NCBI RefSeq assembly: GCF_000698575.1
Contig: NZ_JFHD01000002.1
Coordinates: forward strand, 372,001 to 436,000
DNA from: Caballeronia zhejiangensis
GTDB taxonomy: Bacteria; Pseudomonadota; Gammaproteobacteria; Burkholderiales; Burkholderiaceae
Reading direction: 5' to 3'
DNA: 64,000 nt
Of the stretch, positions 10,671 through 19,916 are shown piece after piece. The notes under the pieces are model-generated. The model saw nothing but the letters and a program-made list of their open reading frames with translations. It was not told the origin of the DNA and ran no database searches. How positions within the stretch are numbered: the stretch's first letter is position 1; each line of letters begins with the position of its first letter. A program made the translations under genes and the position numbers.

Positions 10671-12857
10671 ATGCCCTTGTCCGACCGCCGCGCCGCCGCC
10701 ACGACCGATCCGCTGACCCTGGAGGAAAGGGACGCGCCGCGTGCCGCCGCGCCGGCGAAAAAGAAGGCGAAAGCGGACGAAAAGCCGAAAACCGTCGTCA
10801 AGACGGCGGACAAGCTCGCCAAGCTCGGCCTGAAATCCGACATCGATCTCGTCCTTCATCTGCCGATGCGCTATGAGGACGAAACGCAGATCACGCCCAT
10901 CGGCGAGCTGATTCCGGGCGACATCGCGCAGACCGAAGGCGTCGTTTTCGACAACGAGATCGCGTATCGGCCGCGCCGTCAGTTGCTCGTGAAAATCCAC
11001 GACGATTCCGGCGACGAACTCACGCTGCGCTTTCTCAACTTCTACGGCTCGCAGGTCAAGCAAATGGCGATCGGCGTGCGTCTGCGCGTACGCGGCGATG
11101 TGCGCGGCGGCTTTTTCGGGCTGGAGATGGTGCATCCGGCGGTACGCCCCGTCGATGACGACACGCCGCTGCCGCAAGCGCTGACGCCGGTTTATCCGTC
11201 GACGGCGGGAATTTCGCAGGCGTATTTGCGCAAGGCGATCGACAACGCGATCACGCGGGTCGATCTGCCCGAACTGCTGCCGGCGCCGATCGCGAAGGCG
11301 CATTTGCAGCCGCTCAACGTGCCCGGTCTGCTCGACGCCGTGAAGACGCTCCATCATCCGCGCGCCGATTCCGACGAAACCGCGCTGATCGACGGCACGC
11401 ATCCGGCGTGGACGCGCATCAAGTTCGAGGAACTGCTGGCGCAGCAGTTGTCGCTCAAGCGCGCGCATGAAGAGCGCCGCACGCGCGCCGCGCCCGCGAT
11501 GCCGCGCCGTGCGCCGGACGACGACGCGTCGCTCGTCGTGCGTCTGTTGCGCGCGCTGCCGTTCGCGCTGACTGGCGCGCAGCAGCGCGTGGTCGCGGAA
11601 ATCGCGGGCGAACTGACGCTCGCGCATCCGATGCAGCGTCTGCTTCAGGGCGATGTCGGCAGCGGCAAGACGATCGTCGCGGCACTCGCGGCGGCGCAGG
11701 CCATCGACGCGGGTTATCAGGCCGCGCTCATGGCGCCGACCGAAATTCTCGCGGAGCAGCACGCGCGCAAGCTGCGCGGCTGGCTAGAGCCGCTCGGGGT
11801 CACGGTCGCGTGGCTCGCGGGCAGTCTCAAGGCGAAGGACAAGCGTTCCGCGCTCGAAGCAGCGGCGCTCGGCACGGCGAAACTCGTCATCGGCACGCAC
11901 GCGATCATTCAGGACGCGGTCGAATTCGCGCGCCTCGGGCTCGTGATCGTCGACGAGCAGCATCGCTTCGGCGTCGCGCAGCGGCTCGCGTTGCGCGCGA
12001 AGGCGCTGAACGCGGCTGACGGAAAAGCCGATTTCCAGCCGCATCAACTGATGATGTCCGCGACGCCGATCCCGCGCACGCTCGCCATGACGTACTACGC
12101 CGATCTCGATGTCTCGACCATCGACGAACTGCCGCCCGGCCGCACGCCGATTCTCACCAAAGTAGTGTCCGACGGACGGCGCGACGAGATCATCGGCCGC
12201 GTGCGCGAGGCGGCGCTGACCGGAAGGCAAGTGTATTGGGTCTGTCCGCTGATCGAAGAAAGCGAGACACTTCAGCTTCAGACGGCCGTCGAGACTTACG
12301 AGACGCTCGTCGCCGCGCTGCCGGAACTGCGCGTCGGGCTGGTCCATGGCCGGCTCGCACCCGCCGAAAAAGCCGCCGTGATGGACGCGTTCTCGCGCAA
12401 CGAAGTGCAATTGCTCGTCGCGACGACGGTGATCGAAGTCGGCGTGGACGTGCCGAACGCATCGCTGATGGTGATCGAGCATGCCGAGCGCTTCGGCCTC
12501 GCGCAGTTGCATCAGTTGCGCGGACGCGTGGGGCGGGGCAGCGCGGCGTCCATCTGCGTGCTGATGTACTCGAATCCGTTGTCGCAGACGGCGCGTGCGC
12601 GGCTGCAAACGATGCGCGAAACGACCGATGGCTTCGAGATCGCCCGGCGCGACCTGGAAATTCGCGGTCCCGGCGAGTTTCTCGGCGCGCGGCAATCGGG
12701 CGAAGCGATGCTGCGATTCGCGAGTCTTGAAAACGACGGCTGGCTGATCGAACCGGCGCGCGCCGCCGCCGATCAGATGCTTGCGCAGTTTCCCGACGCC
12801 GTCACGCGCCATCTGGCGCGCTGGCTCGGCGCGCGGGAGCACTATTTGAAGGCTTGA
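10671..12857 (+). CDS. recG: ATP-dependent DNA helicase RecG
   Basis: 728-aa branched-DNA helicase acting on stalled forks and Holliday junctions. An N-terminal wedge/OB domain is followed by superfamily-2 helicase motifs: Walker A GDVGSGKT near residue 327, DEQH box near 428, MSATPIPRTLAMTY, and motif VI QLHQLRGRVGRG. ATG 10671 follows GAAGAGAG. The frame is open far upstream but that part overlaps queA in antisense and has no RecG similarity. A Lys/Ala-rich stretch at residues 20-45 is a lineage-specific N-terminal extension. Confidence 0.97.
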   Translation: MPLSDRRAAATTDPLTLEERDAPRAAAPAKKKAKADEKPKTVVKTADKLAKLGLKSDIDLVLHLPMRYEDETQITPIGELIPGDIAQTEGVVFDNEIAYRPRRQLLVKIHDDSGDELTLRFLNFYGSQVKQMAIGVRLRVRGDVRGGFFGLEMVHPAVRPVDDDTPLPQALTPVYPSTAGISQAYLRKAIDNAITRVDLPELLPAPIAKAHLQPLNVPGLLDAVKTLHHPRADSDETALIDGTHPAWTRIKFEELLAQQLSLKRAHEERRTRAAPAMPRRAPDDDASLVVRLLRALPFALTGAQQRVVAEIAGELTLAHPMQRLLQGDVGSGKTIVAALAAAQAIDAGYQAALMAPTEILAEQHARKLRGWLEPLGVTVAWLAGSLKAKDKRSALEAAALGTAKLVIGTHAIIQDAVEFARLGLVIVDEQHRFGVAQRLALRAKALNAADGKADFQPHQLMMSATPIPRTLAMTYYADLDVSTIDELPPGRTPILTKVVSDGRRDEIIGRVREAALTGRQVYWVCPLIEESETLQLQTAVETYETLVAALPELRVGLVHGRLAPAEKAAVMDAFSRNEVQLLVATTVIEVGVDVPNASLMVIEHAERFGLAQLHQLRGRVGRGSAASICVLMYSNPLSQTARARLQTMRETTDGFEIARRDLEIRGPGEFLGARQSGEAMLRFASLENDGWLIEPARAAADQMLAQFPDAVTRHLARWLGAREHYLKA

Positions 12858-12987
12858 CTGAACTCGCGCGGGCCATGTCGGTCCCTATTTAACCTGCGCG
12901 GACCGGCGAATCGGCAAAAGTTGTCGAACGGCAGCCGGCGGGTGTATAACTCAAACCTATCGAATCAATGTATTTCATTGGCCTCCA

Positions 12988-13947
12988 ATGACCCTCACCG
13001 AATTGAAGTACATCGTCGCGGTCGCGCGTGAACGGCATTTCGGCCGCGCGGCCGAGGCGTGCTTCGTCAGCCAGCCGACCTTGTCGGTGGCAATCAAGAA
13101 GCTCGAAGACGAACTGAACGTGCAGATCTTCGAGCGCGGCACGAGCGAAGTCAGCGTAACGCCGATCGGCGAGCAGATCGTGACGCAGGCGCAGCGCGTG
13201 CTCGAACAGACGCTCGCCATCAAGGAAATCGCCAAGCAGGGCAAGGATCCGCTCGTCGGACCGCTGCGTCTGGGCGTGATCTATACGATCGGACCGTACC
13301 TTCTGCCGACGCTCGTCAAGCAGATGATCAAGTCGGTTCCGCAGATGCCGCTCATGCTCCAGGAGAACTACACGCTCAAACTGATCGAGCTCCTGAAGCA
13401 AGGCGAAATCGATGTCGCGATCATGGCGCTGCCGTTCCCTGAAACCGGCCTGATGGTGCGCGCGCTCTACGACGAGCCGTTCGTCGTCGCGATGCCGTCG
13501 GGGCACGCGTGGGAGAACCGTGCGAAGATCGATCCGGACGATCTCAAGCAGGAAACCATGCTGCTGCTCGGCAGCGGCCATTGCTTCCGCGATCACGTCC
13601 TCGGCGTGTGCCCGGAACTGATGCGCTTCTCGCAGAACGCGGACGGCATCCAGAAGACGTTCGAAGGCTCGTCGCTGGAAACGATCCGCCATATGGTCGC
13701 GAGCGGCGTCGGCATTACCGTGTTGCCGCGCATGTCGGTGAGCGAGGTGAAGCCGCACGCGGCGGGCATCGATTCTGGTCTGCTCAGCTACGTACCGTTC
13801 GACGAACCCGTGCCGGACCGGCGCGTCGTGCTCGCGTGGCGCAAGAGCTTCACGCGCATGCCCGCGATCGACGCCATCTGCGACGCAATCGCCAATTGCG
13901 ATCTGCCGGGCGTGAAAAAGCTCGATATGCCGGTCGCCGTGAACTGA
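12988..13947 (+). CDS. oxyR: Hydrogen-peroxide-sensing LysR regulator OxyR
   Basis: 319-aa LysR-type activator. Winged helix-turn-helix at residues 1-60 (FGRAAEACFVSQPTLSVAI), effector domain after about residue 90. The redox pair Cys199 and Cys208 is present in GHCFRDHVLGVC with exactly the E. coli numbering, so it should form the peroxide-induced disulfide. Convergent in function with the downstream catalase and dps, its classical targets. A short inverted repeat CAATG-N5-CATTG lies at 12966-12980, just before the start, and might be autoregulatory. This is untested. Confidence 0.95.
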   Translation: MTLTELKYIVAVARERHFGRAAEACFVSQPTLSVAIKKLEDELNVQIFERGTSEVSVTPIGEQIVTQAQRVLEQTLAIKEIAKQGKDPLVGPLRLGVIYTIGPYLLPTLVKQMIKSVPQMPLMLQENYTLKLIELLKQGEIDVAIMALPFPETGLMVRALYDEPFVVAMPSGHAWENRAKIDPDDLKQETMLLLGSGHCFRDHVLGVCPELMRFSQNADGIQKTFEGSSLETIRHMVASGVGITVLPRMSVSEVKPHAAGIDSGLLSYVPFDEPVPDRRVVLAWRKSFTRMPAIDAICDAIANCDLPGVKKLDMPVAVN

Positions 13948-13964
13948 CTCGGCTGTCCCCACGA

Positions 13965-14006
13965 AACGCCGCGCTCTGGCAACGGAGCGCGGCGTTTTCT
14001 TTTTTG
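13965..14006 (+). terminator. Rho-independent terminator after oxyR
   Basis: Arms 13965-13976 (AACGCCGCGCTC) and 13985-13996 (GAGCGCGGCGTT) form a 12-bp perfect stem followed by TTCTTTTTT. It separates oxyR from the catalase unit, implying an independent catalase promoter. Confidence 0.88.
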
Positions 14007-14040
14007 CGGTAGCGCGCGCAAGCGAAACCGGCACTTCGCT

Positions 14041-14100
14041 TGATCTATCGCATATATAAATTTAATCGAATTATAAAAACCGATAGCTTGCGTTACGATC
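14041..14100 (+). promoter_or_regulatory. AT-rich promoter region of the catalase unit, candidate OxyR site
   Basis: A strongly AT-rich patch in GC-rich DNA, flanked by the inverted repeat CTATCG (14045-14050) and CGATAG (14081-14086). The first arm is followed after 7 bases by ATAA, resembling part of the ATAG-N7-CTAT spacing of OxyR sites, but the full four-box pattern is not met. Position and composition suit a regulated catalase promoter. Confidence 0.4.
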
Positions 14101-14130
14101 CTTCTCAGATGACGACACAGAGAGGATTTC

Positions 14131-14217
14131 ATGACCGCCGCGACCTTCTTCGACCGCTGGAGTGACCTTCGCCAGATGGCGGTCTCGATCCTCGCCGATT
14201 TCGCGAGCGCCGCATGA
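14131..14217 (+). CDS. 28-aa mini-ORF upstream of catalase (leader or small protein)
   Basis: ATG at 14131 preceded by AGAGAGGATTTC, one of the best ribosome sites in this neighbourhood. The product begins [15 protein letters not shown] and ends ADFASAA, and looks amphipathic. It ends 55 bp before the catalase start. I do not recognise it. It could be a leader peptide coupling translation to catalase expression, or a small protein. No run of one amino acid and no obvious terminator follows it, so classical attenuation is not indicated. Confidence 0.45.
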   Translation: MTAATFFDRWSDLRQMAVSILADFASAA

Positions 14218-14272
14218 CGCGCGGCCGATCCGCATTCATCTCACGCCAAACCTCAAAAACAGGAGCATCACG

Positions 14273-15745
14273 ATGACGACTCAACGACTCACGACCGCAG
14301 CAGGCGCACCCGTCGGCGACAACCAGAACTCGCAGACCGCAGGTCCGCGCGGCCCGGTCACGCTGCAAGACTTCTGGCTCGTCGAAAAGCTCGCGCACTT
14401 CGACCGCGAAGTGATTCCCGAGCGCCGCGTGCACGCGAAGGGCTCGGGCGCTTTCGGCATGTTCCGCGTCACCCACGATATCTCGCGCTACACGAAGGCG
14501 AAGCTGTTCGCCGACATCGGCAAGGAAACGCCGATCTTCATGCGCTTTTCCACAGTCGCGGGCGAGCGCGGCGCCGCGGACGCCGAACGCGACGTGCGCG
14601 GCTTCTCGATCAAGTTCTACACGGAAGAGGGCAACTGGGACGTCGTCGGCAACAACACGCCGGTGTTTTTCATCCGCGATCCGCTGAAGTTTCCCGACTT
14701 CATCCACACGCAAAAGCGCGATCCGTACACGAATATGCGCAGCAATGTCGCGGCGTGGGACTTCTGGTCGCGTCATCCGGAATCGCTGCATCAGGTGACG
14801 ATTCTCATGAGCGACCGCGGCATCCCGAAGAACTACCGTCAAATGCACGGCTTCGGATCGCACACGTTCTCGTTCATCAATGCCGACGGTGAGCGCTTCT
14901 ATGTGAAGTTCCATTTCAAGTCGCAGCAGCCGCTCGAGAACTATACCGACGCCGAAGCCGCCGCCGTGATCGCCGCCGATCGCGAGAGCGCGCAGCGCGA
15001 TCTCGTCGACAACATCGACAAAGGCAATTTCCCGCGCTGGAATTTCCGCATTCAGGTGATGACGGAAGACGAGGCTGCGAAGTCGAAGGTGAATCCGTTC
15101 GACATCACGAAAGTGTGGTCGCACAAGGACTATCCGCTGATCGACGTCGGCGTGATCGAGCTGAATCGCAATGCGCAGAACTACTTCGCGGACGTCGAGC
15201 AGGCCGCCTTCACGCCGGCGAACGTGGTGCCGGGCATTGGCTTTTCGCCGGACCGGCTGTTGCAGGGGCGTCTTTTCTCCTATGGCGACACGCAGCGCTA
15301 TCGGCTCGGCGTCAACCATCATCAGATTCCGGTGAATGCGCCGCGTACGCCGGTCGCGAACACGTTTCATCGCGATGGCGCGATGCGGACCGACGGCAAC
15401 CTCGGCGGCCGCGTGAACTACGAGCCGAACCGTTACGGCGAATTCGCGCAGGACGTGAACGCAAACGAGCCGCCGCAAGCGGGCGGGATGGTGCATCGCT
15501 ACGACCATCGCGAGGACGACGATTACTACAGCCAGCCGGCAGCGCTTTTCAGACTCTTCGACGAAGCCCAGCGCGAACGCTTCTTCGGCAACATCGCGCG
15601 GCACATTCATGGCGTGCCGAACGAGATCGTCGCGCGGCAGATCGGGCATTTCCGCCGTATCGATCCGGCGTATGCGCAAGGCGTGATCGATGCGCTCGCG
15701 AAGCTCGGGCAGACGATCGAAGAGCAGGACACCGCAGCCGTCTGA
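14273..15745 (+). CDS. katA: Monofunctional haem catalase
   Basis: 490-aa small-subunit catalase, disproportionating H2O2 to water and oxygen. Distal His54 lies in [13 protein letters not shown], the active-site Asn in [13 protein letters not shown] (127/128), and the proximal haem ligand Tyr337 in [15 protein letters not shown] 14273 is preceded by CAGGAG. The frame opens upstream but that part overlaps the 28-codon mini-ORF. Placed between oxyR and dps, where B. pseudomallei carries the bifunctional katG, so a different catalase family fills the same role here. Confidence 0.95.
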   Translation: MTTQRLTTAAGAPVGDNQNSQTAGPRGPVTLQDFWLVEKLAHFDREVIPERRVHAKGSGAFGMFRVTHDISRYTKAKLFADIGKETPIFMRFSTVAGERGAADAERDVRGFSIKFYTEEGNWDVVGNNTPVFFIRDPLKFPDFIHTQKRDPYTNMRSNVAAWDFWSRHPESLHQVTILMSDRGIPKNYRQMHGFGSHTFSFINADGERFYVKFHFKSQQPLENYTDAEAAAVIAADRESAQRDLVDNIDKGNFPRWNFRIQVMTEDEAAKSKVNPFDITKVWSHKDYPLIDVGVIELNRNAQNYFADVEQAAFTPANVVPGIGFSPDRLLQGRLFSYGDTQRYRLGVNHHQIPVNAPRTPVANTFHRDGAMRTDGNLGGRVNYEPNRYGEFAQDVNANEPPQAGGMVHRYDHREDDDYYSQPAALFRLFDEAQRERFFGNIARHIHGVPNEIVARQIGHFRRIDPAYAQGVIDALAKLGQTIEEQDTAAV

Positions 15746-15779
15746 CGGCGGCGCTTTCGGAAACACGGGAGAACACATC

Positions 15780-15932
15780 ATGTCTCAGGCGTTGCATCAC
15801 ATCGCACAGGCCGTCGAGCAGATCGACGCAACGAGCGTTCGGGCATCGCGCGGCGTGCGCGTCGCGATCGCGTTCGGGATCGTCGCGGCGGGATACGGGC
15901 TGATCGTCGCGGGCGGTGTCGCGGGCGCGTGA
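15780..15932 (+). CDS. 50-aa single-span membrane peptide, unknown function
   Basis: ATG 15780 preceded by CGGGAGAACAC, a reasonable ribosome site, 34 bp after the catalase stop. The first half is polar and helix-prone (MSQALHHIAQAVEQID), followed by Arg-rich RASRGVRV and a hydrophobic Gly/Ala-rich span (about residues 29-50). Such a layout suggests a small inner-membrane protein. It sits between catalase and dps, so may be co-expressed in peroxide stress. I do not recognise a family. Confidence 0.55.
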   Translation: MSQALHHIAQAVEQIDATSVRASRGVRVAIAFGIVAAGYGLIVAGGVAGA

Positions 15933-16058
15933 TAGCGTCGCCGTGCAATGAATCGTTCCCCGTTTATACGATAAACTGTCGAACGCTCGAAACGCCGCGC
16001 GGCAAGCTCTTGCGCGCGGCGTTCGCACCTTTCGAATCAACTCTCTCTCGGAGTCATC

Positions 16059-16547
16059 ATGGCGAAGAAAGGCATTGCACCCGCCGTCAATATCGGCATC
16101 AGCGACAAAGACCGCAAGAAGATCGCCGACGGGCTGTCCCGCCTGCTGGCCGACACGTACACGCTGTATCTGAAGACCCACAACTTTCACTGGAACGTCA
16201 CGGGTCCGATGTTCAACACGCTGCATCTGATGTTCGAGACCCAGTACAACGAACTGGCGCTCGCCGTCGATTCGATCGCCGAACGCATTCGCGCACTGGG
16301 CGTGCACGCGCCGGGCAGCTACAAGGACTTCGCGAAGCTGTCGTCGATTCCGGAAGCGGACGGCGTGCCGGCCGCCGAAGACATGATCCGCCAACTCGTG
16401 GAAGGCCAGGAAGCCGTCGTCCGCACCGCGCGCGAGATCTTCCCGGCGACGGAAGCCGCGAACGACGAGCCGACCGCCGACCTGCTCACGCAACGCATGC
16501 AGACGCACGAGAAGACCGCGTGGATGCTGCGCGCGATGCTGGCCTGA
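16059..16547 (+). CDS. dps: DNA-protecting ferritin-like protein Dps
   Basis: 162-aa dodecameric ferroxidase of the Dps family, which stores iron using H2O2 and protects DNA. Ferroxidase ligands are in [13 protein letters not shown] (His41, His44) and the [11 protein letters not shown] helix near residue 75. An N-terminal Lys-containing tail (MAKKG) is present. GGAG lies 9-10 bases upstream of the ATG. Preceded by an OxyR/catalase block and followed by a strong terminator. Length typical. Confidence 0.96.
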   Translation: MAKKGIAPAVNIGISDKDRKKIADGLSRLLADTYTLYLKTHNFHWNVTGPMFNTLHLMFETQYNELALAVDSIAERIRALGVHAPGSYKDFAKLSSIPEADGVPAAEDMIRQLVEGQEAVVRTAREIFPATEAANDEPTADLLTQRMQTHEKTAWMLRAMLA

Positions 16548-16569
16548 AGCGCTCGGCCTCGACATGACG

Positions 16570-16601
16570 AAACCCCGCTTTCACGCGGGGTTTTTGCTTT
16601 T
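16570..16601 (+). terminator. Rho-independent terminator after dps
   Basis: Arms 16570-16578 (AAACCCCGC) and 16585-16593 (GCGGGGTTT) form a 9-bp stem with a six-base loop and a T-rich tail. Confidence 0.88.
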
Positions 16602-16650
16602 CGGGCTGATCTAAAATAGCTCGTTGTGAATTTCGCTCCCAGGGTCCGCC

Positions 16651-17511
16651 ATGTTCGCCCGTTTTCCGCTCTACATGCGCCTCGTGCGCCTCGACAAGCC
16701 TATCGGCAGCCTGCTGCTCTTGTGGCCGACGCTCAATGCGTTGTGGATCGCGTCGAGCGGCCATCCGTCGCCGATGCTGCTCGTCATTTTCATCGTCGGC
16801 ACGATATTGATGCGCTCGGCGGGCTGCGCGATCAACGACTACGCGGATCGCGATTTCGACCGCTACGTGAAGCGCACGGCGGAGCGGCCGATCACATCGG
16901 GCAAGATCAAGGCGTGGGAAGCCGTGGCGCTCGCGGCGGCGCTCTCGCTCGTCGCGTTCCTGCTGATCCTGCCGCTCAACACGCTCACGAAGGAACTGTC
17001 GGTGTTCGCGCTGTTCGTGGCGGGTTCGTATCCGTTCACCAAGCGTTTCTTCGCGATCCCGCAGGCGTATCTGGGCATCGCGTTCGGCTTCGGCATTCCG
17101 ATGGCCTTCGCCGCCGTGCAGAACCAGGTGCCGATGCTCGCGTGGATCATGCTCGCGGCGAACGTGTTTTGGTCGGTCGCGTACGACACCGAATACGCGA
17201 TGGTCGATCGCGACGACGACATCAAGATCGGCATTCGCACGTCCGCGCTCACCTTCGGGCGATACGACGTGCTTGCCGTCATGCTCTGCTACGCGATAAC
17301 GCTCGCGATTTACGTGGGCATCGGCGTCGCGCTGGGCTTCCGCTGGCCCTACTGGCTCGGCTGGCTCGCAGCGGCGGGCTGCGCGGTTTATCACTACGGG
17401 CTGATCCGCAATCGTGAGCGCATGGCGTGCTTCGCCGCGTTCAGGCATAACAACTGGCTCGGCGGGATGTTGTTTGCGGGGATTGCATTGCAGTATGCAC
17501 TGTCGAACTGA
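16651..17511 (+). CDS. ubiA: 4-hydroxybenzoate octaprenyltransferase
   Basis: 286-aa integral membrane prenyltransferase of ubiquinone synthesis. It condenses 4-hydroxybenzoate with polyprenyl diphosphate. Both Mg-diphosphate motifs are present: NDYADRDFD (residues 62-70) and [12 protein letters not shown] (179-190). About eight or nine hydrophobic segments. The gene lies just beyond the dps terminator, in the same order as in other Burkholderia genomes. Confidence 0.97.
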   Translation: MFARFPLYMRLVRLDKPIGSLLLLWPTLNALWIASSGHPSPMLLVIFIVGTILMRSAGCAINDYADRDFDRYVKRTAERPITSGKIKAWEAVALAAALSLVAFLLILPLNTLTKELSVFALFVAGSYPFTKRFFAIPQAYLGIAFGFGIPMAFAAVQNQVPMLAWIMLAANVFWSVAYDTEYAMVDRDDDIKIGIRTSALTFGRYDVLAVMLCYAITLAIYVGIGVALGFRWPYWLGWLAAAGCAVYHYGLIRNRERMACFAAFRHNNWLGGMLFAGIALQYALSN

Positions 17512-17822
17512 TCCCGTTCGCGTGGATCGGGTGCCGCAACGTGTGCAACGCACGTTGCGACATCGCGCCGCCCGCTGTTTTATTCCGGCCTGCGAAATGG
17601 TCTGAGAACGACAAATTTGTTCACATTGAAGTCTCGCGGTCTTATCTTTTGATAAGTTCGCCAAGTTAGGCAACTAGCTAATCCTTTGGGCGCGTCTGAA
17701 AGACGCGCTATACACCGCCCGGCAATTCGATTGCGAACGCGCCGGCCTTCCTTCGACAAGCCAACCGAACGCCGCGGGGTATTTCCGCGCGGCTGCATTC
17801 GTTCGTTTGCTTTACTTCCAAT
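17512..17822. other. 311-bp AT-richer intergenic region with three small palindromes
   Basis: No ORF with protein character was found. It contains GCAACGTG-N7-CACGTTGC (17536-17558), CTTATC-TTTT-GATAAG (17642-17657) and the tight hairpin GCGCGTCT-GAA-AGACGCGC (17691-17709). None has a clear U-run, so they are not obvious terminators. They may be regulator sites or leader structure for the methyltransferase gene. Confidence 0.45.
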
Positions 17823-19076
17823 GTGTCAGTCATGGGTTTTCTCGCTCGCTTCGATCTAGCCGGACTCGCATCCCGAAACGGAGTCACGCATCTCATCGAG
17901 ACCGGCTATGGACGAGGCGACTCGTGCCGTGCCGCCTTGGGCGCGGGTTTCGCGAAAGCGCTGTCCTGCGAAATCTTCGAACCGCTCTTCGCCGAAGCGG
18001 AACAAAGCGAGCGGCTCAATGTGGTGAACGCGGACAGTCTCACCTTCCTGCGCTCCGATTCGGTGACCGGCGTGCTCGCCGAACAGCGCTGCCTCGTGTT
18101 TCTCGACGCACACTATCCGGGCGCGGACCATGGCGGCAAGAGTTACATGAGTCAGGAACACTCTCCGACCGAGCGCCTGCCGTTGCTCGCGGAACTTGAA
18201 CTCATGCGCGGGCGGGCCAGTGACGCGCTTATCGTGCTGGACGATGTACGCATCTACCGGCGCGAGTTTCAGACAAGCTGCGGGACGCTTCCGGATTGGG
18301 CCGAAAACGGCTTCGATCAGGAAGCGGCGTTTCTCGAATTGCTTGCGTCGTTCGACTCCTCGCACACGCTGCACTGGCATTCCGAGGATACGGGCTACGC
18401 GGTCCTGTGGCCGCGCGCTTGGGGCGAATACGCGCTGAAAAAATGGGTGCTGCCCGGCGACCAGACGCAGCCGTTCGCGCTCACCCTAGGCGTTCCCGGC
18501 ACGACCTGCATCTCGCTCAACCGCCGCTTGCTCGACGCTCGTTTCAGCAATCGCTGGCTCGTGGGCAATGGGCTCGATATCGGCGGCGGCAATGACAGCA
18601 TCGCGCTGTATCGATCGTTGTTTCCGCGTATCGACAGGGTGACGGTCTACGAGTGGGAGCAGGGCGACGCGCAATATCTCGAGAACGTTCAGGACGACAG
18701 CTTCGATTTCGTCTATTCCGGGCACTGCCTCGAACACATGATCGACCCGCGTGTCGCGATGCGCCACTGGTTGCGCGTGCTCAAGCCGGGCGGCCATCTC
18801 GTCATCACCGTGCCGGACGAGGATCTCTACGAGCAGGGCATGTGGCCGTCCACGTTCAACGGCGACCACAAGCACACGTTCACCCTATACAAGCGGGAAA
18901 GCTGGTCGCCCGTTTCGATCAACGTTGTGGATTTGCTGCGCAGTTTCGAGCGCGAAGTCAGCATCAAGAAGGTCGAGCTTCTGGATCACAGTTTCCTGCA
19001 CGGCATGGAGCGCTACGATCAGACGCGCACCGCATTCTCGGAATGCGGCATAGAATTCGTCGTGCAGAAACTTTGA
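17823..19076 (+). CDS. Two-domain methyltransferase-like protein
   Basis: 417-aa protein with two Rossmann-type segments. Residues about 1-205 resemble a class I SAM-dependent fold (IETGYGRGDSCRAALG, SCEIFEPLFAEAE, LVFLDAHYPG, ALIVLDDVRIY). Residues about 240-417 are a methyltransferase_11-type domain: GLDIGGGNDSIAL as the glycine-rich loop, VTVYEWEQGDAQ, FDFVYSGHCLEHM and LRVLKPGGHLVITVPDED. No membrane segment. The start is GTG 17823 or ATG 17832. Neither has a strong ribosome site. It stands alone with its own long leader. Such proteins are often in surface-glycan or flagellar glycosylation loci, but no such neighbours are here. Confidence 0.7.
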   Translation: MSVMGFLARFDLAGLASRNGVTHLIETGYGRGDSCRAALGAGFAKALSCEIFEPLFAEAEQSERLNVVNADSLTFLRSDSVTGVLAEQRCLVFLDAHYPGADHGGKSYMSQEHSPTERLPLLAELELMRGRASDALIVLDDVRIYRREFQTSCGTLPDWAENGFDQEAAFLELLASFDSSHTLHWHSEDTGYAVLWPRAWGEYALKKWVLPGDQTQPFALTLGVPGTTCISLNRRLLDARFSNRWLVGNGLDIGGGNDSIALYRSLFPRIDRVTVYEWEQGDAQYLENVQDDSFDFVYSGHCLEHMIDPRVAMRHWLRVLKPGGHLVITVPDEDLYEQGMWPSTFNGDHKHTFTLYKRESWSPVSINVVDLLRSFEREVSIKKVELLDHSFLHGMERYDQTRTAFSECGIEFVVQKL

Positions 19077-19089
19077 GAGCGCGGCGCCC

Positions 19090-19902
19090 TCAAGCCCCGC
19101 CCAACTCATCCCCCATCTCTCTCGCCCGCGCTTCTGCCGCGAGCGCGCCGCGCACGATCGCATCCTTCACGCCTTGCGCCTCGAACGATGCGAGCGCCGC
19201 CGCCGTCGTGCCGCCCTTCGACGTCACGCGCTCGCGCAGCGCGCTCGCCGGCTCGCCCGATTGCGCGGCCAGTTGCGCCGCGCCGGTGAAGGTCGCGACC
19301 GCGAGCGCGCGCCCTTGCTCCTCATCCATACCGAGCTGGCGCGCGGCTTCCTGCATCGCTTCGATGAAATAGAACACGTAGGCCGGGCCGCTGCCGGAGA
19401 TCGCGGTGACGGCGTCGAGCTTCGCTTCGTCGTCGAACCAGACGGCCGTGCCGACGGCTTCCAGCACTTGCGACGCGAGCGCCTTCGCCGCATCGGCGAC
19501 GCCAGGCAGCGCGGCGAGCCCCGTCACGCCCATGCCAATCAGCGCGGGCGTGTTCGGCATCGTGCGCACGATCTGCGCGTAGCCGTTCAGCCAGCGCGAA
19601 AGATCCGTCGCGCGAATGCCGGCCGCGATGCTGATGATCGTCTGCTTCGACAGATGCGGCGCGAGCGCTTCGGCCACGCTCTTGAGCACTTGCGGCTTCA
19701 CCGCGAGCACGATCGCGTCGTAGCCGGCGAGCGCTTCGTCGACAGCCGCGCCCGTCGCGATGCCGAATTGCTTCGCCGTGCGCGCGCGCGCTTCGTCGTT
19801 GATGTCGATGGCATAGATGTCAGCGGGCGCAGTGCCGCGCTTGATGAGACCGCCGATGAGCGCCGCGGCCATGTTGCCGCCGCCGATGAATGCAATTTTC
19901 AT
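19090..19902 (-). CDS. proC: Pyrroline-5-carboxylate reductase
   Basis: 270-aa NAD(P)H-dependent enzyme of the last proline-synthesis step. N-terminal dinucleotide motif MKIAFIGGGNMAAALIGG and the C-terminal family signature region around TSKGGTTAAALASFE. Follows yggS by 14 bp in one operon, a widespread pairing. Length typical. The gene converges with the methyltransferase gene upstream of it. Confidence 0.96.
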   Translation of the reverse strand: MKIAFIGGGNMAAALIGGLIKRGTAPADIYAIDINDEARARTAKQFGIATGAAVDEALAGYDAIVLAVKPQVLKSVAEALAPHLSKQTIISIAAGIRATDLSRWLNGYAQIVRTMPNTPALIGMGVTGLAALPGVADAAKALASQVLEAVGTAVWFDDEAKLDAVTAISGSGPAYVFYFIEAMQEAARQLGMDEEQGRALAVATFTGAAQLAAQSGEPASALRERVTSKGGTTAAALASFEAQGVKDAIVRGALAAEARAREMGDELGGA

Positions 19903-19916
19903 GGTTGATGGTGAAG

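Noticed and set aside
12966..12980. CAATG-N5-CATTG as an OxyR autoregulatory site
   Set aside because: Only 5-bp arms and it lies within 8 bases of the start codon. Mentioned under oxyR but too weak for its own call.
14131..14273. Classical attenuator upstream of katA
   Set aside because: The mini-ORF has no run of a single amino acid and no terminator hairpin lies between it and katA.
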